Below, piece by piece: positions 5,238 through 7,143 of a stretch of 7,143 nucleotides of DNA. Source of the DNA: Chitinivibrionia bacterium (lineage in GTDB: Bacteria > Krumholzibacteriota > Krumholzibacteriia > WVZY01). Position numbers and translations under genes: made by a program. The stretch's first letter is position 1, and each line of letters starts with the position of its first letter. The stretch is from assembly GCA_016208665.1 (NCBI GenBank), contig JACQXT010000136.1:1-7143 (forward strand). The letters are read 5' to 3'. A model generated the notes under the pieces. That model had not been told where the DNA came from. It ran no database searches and was given only the letters and a program-made list of their open reading frames with translations.

Positions 5238-5586
5238 CCTCGTCCTCCTGGCGCCAGGCGGGATCCACGATGCAGAGAAATACGAGTGCTCCATCGCCGA
5301 TGTTCTTGATTTGCTGGGCGGAGCCGGGGGGGATGTAGACGACGCATCCCGGCCACACGTGCTCGCGTTCGGCATCGACAACCATTTCGCCCTCGCCGCT
5401 CACTATGTAATAAACCTCGGAATTCTTGAGCCGGTGGAGTCTGGTTGTCACGCCCGGTCTCACGCGCGCGATGGCGAGACTGTAGCGAAGATTCAGGGGG
5501 TCCTTGAGGGGATTCAACAACTCCCTGAGGAGCGTGTTGTCGCCCGCTCGTATTTCTTTGCATGCGGACAGGTCGCGAATGAACAT
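5224..5586 (-). CDS. Small single-domain cupin with degenerate metal site
   Basis: ATG 5586 is chosen because GGGGAGG lies four bases upstream and the product (120 residues) begins just before the cupin fold; the open frame extends further upstream without family-like sequence. Motif 1 aligns exactly with G-x5-H-x-H-x3-E-x6-G: G45, H51, E57 and G64 are present, but the second His is Leu53 (HRLKNSEVYYIVSGEG). Motif 2 aligns with G-x5-P-x-G-x2-H-x3-N: G80, P86, G88 and N95 are present, but His is Gln91. Two of four usual metal ligands are therefore missing. From memory, a cupin_2 subgroup with HRL in motif 1 and a C-terminal VDPAWRxEDEE segment shares this pattern, so it is probably a subgroup trait rather than decay. 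It lies 83 bases after the lipoprotein gene on the same strand. Role unknown: a small-molecule or sugar binder, or an altered-metal enzyme. Confidence 0.88.
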   Translation of the reverse strand: MFIRDLSACKEIRAGDNTLLRELLNPLKDPLNLRYSLAIARVRPGVTTRLHRLKNSEVYYIVSGEGEMVVDAEREHVWPGCVVYIPPGSAQQIKNIGDGALVFLCIVDPAWRQEDEEVLG

Positions 5587-5669
5587 GAATCCTCCCCGTG
5601 GCGGCCGATCTCCGGAGGCGCCGCTTCTTCGCCATGGCCGTTGAAAACCTCTTGCCGGAAGATGCGCCC

Positions 5670-6722
5670 TCAATCCTCCAATAGACTGCTGTCAAGCAGA
5701 CGAAGCGTTTGGTCGCCGAACCCGGGGCTGAGCACGTCGTCTCCGACGTACACGAGGTTTCTCTCGTAACTGTACACCGGGCCGTAATTGGGCACATACG
5801 CGATGGATCCGTAATCGATGATGCGGGCATGCATCGGCATCTCCAGGCCGTCGAAATCGGTCACGCCGTAATCTATCAGATAGAATGCCTCGACGGCGTT
5901 GGAGAAGGTTCCCGCCGGGGTCACGACAGTGCCTTTCTTTATGATGCGGCAGTGCATGAACAGGTCGCTCTCAAGGGACGGAATGAGCTGGTGCGTGAAC
6001 TCGTGGCCGATTCTGAGATCTTTCTCGAGGAATTTCCATGCGAGAACTTGATCGATATCTCCGTACGTCCCGATCCAGTCGCGCGTCTTCCACCAGGCGC
6101 CGCCGTGAAGGAGCATCGGACCCGGGCCATCGAAGAACTCAGTACGCTTGGGCCGCGGGTACGCCGAGGGCTTCGCCGTGAGGGCGGCGAGATACTCGGT
6201 CATAGGAGCGGGCAGCGCAACCGGCGCGCTTTGCAGCATAGGAACGATCTTGTCCGCCAGATCGGGACGCGCCTGAAGAATGTGGAGCAGCATTCTCGCT
6301 TCCCCATCGATCGCCGGTGCCGGAGCTTCGGACATCGGCCCGCCGTACACCGTCTCTTCCAGATTCTGAGCGATGACGCCGGACAAAGTCGTGTCGAGTC
6401 CGGCGAAGGCGAGTTGGAAATTCCGGTCCAGCGTCGTGACATTCGGCCCTATGGGCTGATTCCCGAGAAGCGCGATCATCTCGTCGAGGGAGGGCGCCGG
6501 CGGGACATCGAGCTCATTCTCGTACAGGATCTGGTCATTATCCCACACTCTCCACGCATACTCGTACTGCCACCAGGTGCCGTCCGCATTCGGCCAGATG
6601 GTATTGAGCGAGACGACCGTCCTCGGCGGGCAGGTGGGGCATTCGTCGTCGCATCCCCAGAACATGCCCAGAGCGGCGAGCAAACCTACAACGAACAGCA
6701 GAATCAAGCGCGAGCGTTTCAT
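5670..6722 (-). CDS. Lipoprotein of unknown family (350 residues)
   Basis: ATG 6722 is preceded by GGAGG at four bases and begins a clear lipoprotein signal: MKRSRL, a hydrophobic run (6-22) and lipobox FWGC with Cys24. The acidic DDE that follows is succeeded by Cys28 and Cys31, giving C-x3-C-x2-C at the very start of the mature chain. In enterobacteria Asp at +2 would retain it at the inner membrane; whether that rule applies here is unknown. The mature protein is rich in Trp and Tyr (WPNADGTWWQYEYAWRVW, 43-60), has a helical middle (about 75-185), and ends in a beta-rich region with TPAGTFSNAVEAFYLIDYG (268-286) and YGPVYSYERNLVYVGDD (313-329). I do not recognise the domain. The C-terminal pattern resembles hypothetical lipoproteins of uncultivated FCB-type bacteria, as far as I recall. 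It is probably exported, membrane-anchored and co-transcribed with the cupin gene. Confidence 0.85.
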   Translation of the reverse strand: MKRSRLILLFVVGLLAALGMFWGCDDECPTCPPRTVVSLNTIWPNADGTWWQYEYAWRVWDNDQILYENELDVPPAPSLDEMIALLGNQPIGPNVTTLDRNFQLAFAGLDTTLSGVIAQNLEETVYGGPMSEAPAPAIDGEARMLLHILQARPDLADKIVPMLQSAPVALPAPMTEYLAALTAKPSAYPRPKRTEFFDGPGPMLLHGGAWWKTRDWIGTYGDIDQVLAWKFLEKDLRIGHEFTHQLIPSLESDLFMHCRIIKKGTVVTPAGTFSNAVEAFYLIDYGVTDFDGLEMPMHARIIDYGSIAYVPNYGPVYSYERNLVYVGDDVLSPGFGDQTLRLLDSSLLED

Positions 6723-6730
6723 GGCGCCTC

Positions 6731-6771
6731 CTTCGTATATGCTTCGTATGTGCGGGGTATATGATAGTATA
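6731..6771 (-). promoter_or_regulatory. Possible promoter and leader of the lipoprotein gene with an 11-bp tandem repeat
   Basis: On the minus strand TATACT (6771-6766) is the best -10 candidate; no good -35 is seen 16-18 bases upstream, so an activator or another sigma factor may be needed. Just before the ribosome-binding site, CTTCGTATATG and CTTCGTATGTG (plus-strand 6731-6741 and 6742-6752) form a tandem 11-bp repeat with one mismatch, within the expected leader. Confidence 0.3.
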
Positions 6772-6781
6772 CGGCGCCGGC

Positions 6782-6834
6782 TCGGGAAATGCCACCGGCA
6801 ATTCAAGCCGGCAATGCCAGCCGGTAATGCCGGC
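6782..6834. repeat. Four-unit 13-bp tandem repeat in the MBL-lipoprotein gap
   Basis: Units of 13 bases begin at 6782, 6795, 6808 and 6821; the core is CCGGCAATGCCAG, and the first and second units are the most diverged. GCCGG (6820-6824) and CCGGC (6830-6834) form a small hairpin with loop TAATG. The 10-bp palindrome GCCCGCGGGC (6833-6842) follows directly. The array lies upstream of the lipoprotein -10 and downstream of the MBL gene stop, so it could be a regulatory repeat or help end MBL transcription. No T-run follows. Confidence 0.6.
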
Positions 6835-6876
6835 CCGCGGGCTCCGTACGTTTTCAATAGCGCACCCGGCCGCCCC

Positions 6877-7143
6877 CTACTCCGAGTAGCTCTTATACAC
6901 GAGCTCGATCCATCGTTCCGTCGGAATGAACCGCCACGACCAGGAATCCCATTCCTCGGGCAGGCCCTCTTTCTTGATTTCCTCGAGGCTCTTCCCCGCT
7001 TTCATTTTCTCCCGGACGATATTCGAGGTTGCGCGCATCATGGCGGCGTGCCTTTTGAGGCCGTAGAGCGTCGATAACGGCCCGTGTCCCGCGATGATCT
7101 TGATATTCTCGGGGAGCCGCGCAACGAGCGTGTCGATGTGCGC
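6877..7143 (-). CDS. Metallo-beta-lactamase-fold hydrolase, C-terminal part (5' end beyond window)
   Basis: The frame is open from the right edge to TAG at 6879-6877 (88 residues seen). It begins inside an alpha/beta segment (LPENIKIIAGHGPLSTL), whose GHG His (fragment residue 20) is the usual last metal ligand of MBL-fold hydrolases. A helical tail follows with KAGKSLEEIKKEGLPEEW (52-69) and SWRFIPTERWIELVY. This tail is characteristic of the branch of MBL-fold proteins often annotated as quinoprotein-relay or cyclase-like MBL hydrolases. The two-metal HxHxDH motif would lie in the missing N-terminal part. The substrate cannot be told. It lies upstream of the lipoprotein gene on the same strand but is separated by 154 bases containing a repeat array, so it is probably a separate transcript. 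Confidence 0.85.
   Translation of the reverse strand, partial: AHIDTLVARLPENIKIIAGHGPLSTLYGLKRHAAMMRATSNIVREKMKAGKSLEEIKKEGLPEEWDSWSWRFIPTERWIELVYKSYSE

Noticed and set aside
5082..5309. Plus-strand 75-codon open frame in the padR-cupin gap
   Set aside because: No ribosome-binding site, the 3' half is antisense to the cupin, and the composition is unlike a protein.
5991..6005. HExxH zinc-protease motif (HEFTH, residues 240-244) in the lipoprotein
   Set aside because: It lies in a beta-rich context (LRIGHEFTHQLIPSL) with no downstream third-ligand pattern typical of zincins, so it is probably coincidental.
5709..6764. Plus-strand 351-codon open frame opposite the lipoprotein gene
   Set aside because: The minus-strand frame has a ribosome-binding site, signal peptide and lipobox; the plus-strand product has none and is an antisense shadow.
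1..7143. CRISPR arrays, tRNA or rRNA genes, IS transposases, phage integration sites
   Set aside because: None seen: no regularly spaced repeats longer than the 13-bp array, no cloverleaf-like or rRNA sequence, and no transposase or integrase motif in any frame.

Overview
This 7.1 kb window is GC-rich bacterial chromosome, apart from AT-rich promoter islands around 3050-3120 and 4980-5220. Two predicted lipoproteins point to a diderm (Gram-negative-type) envelope. The lipoprotein style (a lipobox followed by short acidic or Cys-rich linkers), a HAAS/sensor-type membrane protein with a PadR regulator, and an orphan SPASM radical-SAM enzyme would fit an uncultivated FCB-group or deltaproteobacterial-type lineage. 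No marker gene is present, so this placement is only a guess.

Layout. (1) 1-678, minus strand: a HAD-IA hydrolase whose C-terminus runs off the left edge. It has a near-consensus promoter only a few bases from its start codon. (2) 953-2678, plus strand: a radical SAM/SPASM enzyme with a complete set of cluster cysteines, followed after one base by a small protein of unknown family that carries a lipoprotein-like signal. A single promoter with a 9-bp inverted repeat precedes the pair. They look like an enzyme and partner (possibly substrate) unit. (3) 2825-4972: a PadR regulator with an internal deletion and frameshift, followed on the minus strand by its overlapping target-type gene, a HAAS-domain plus 'sensor' membrane protein. 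A truncated second copy of the 3' end of that membrane-protein gene lies further downstream. A complete brnT-brnA toxin-antitoxin module, in the opposite orientation and with its own operator, sits exactly between the full-length gene and the fragment. (4) 5224-6722, minus strand: a lipoprotein of unknown family, then a small cupin with a degenerate metal site, probably one transcript with a terminator at the cupin stop. (5) 6877-7143, minus strand: the C-terminal end of a metallo-beta-lactamase-fold hydrolase that enters from the right edge.

Most notable are the remodelled sensor locus (a toxin-antitoxin module wedged into a partial tandem duplication next to a broken regulator) and the two-gene radical SAM/SPASM plus exported-protein unit. 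All functions are read from motifs by eye; no database search was possible.
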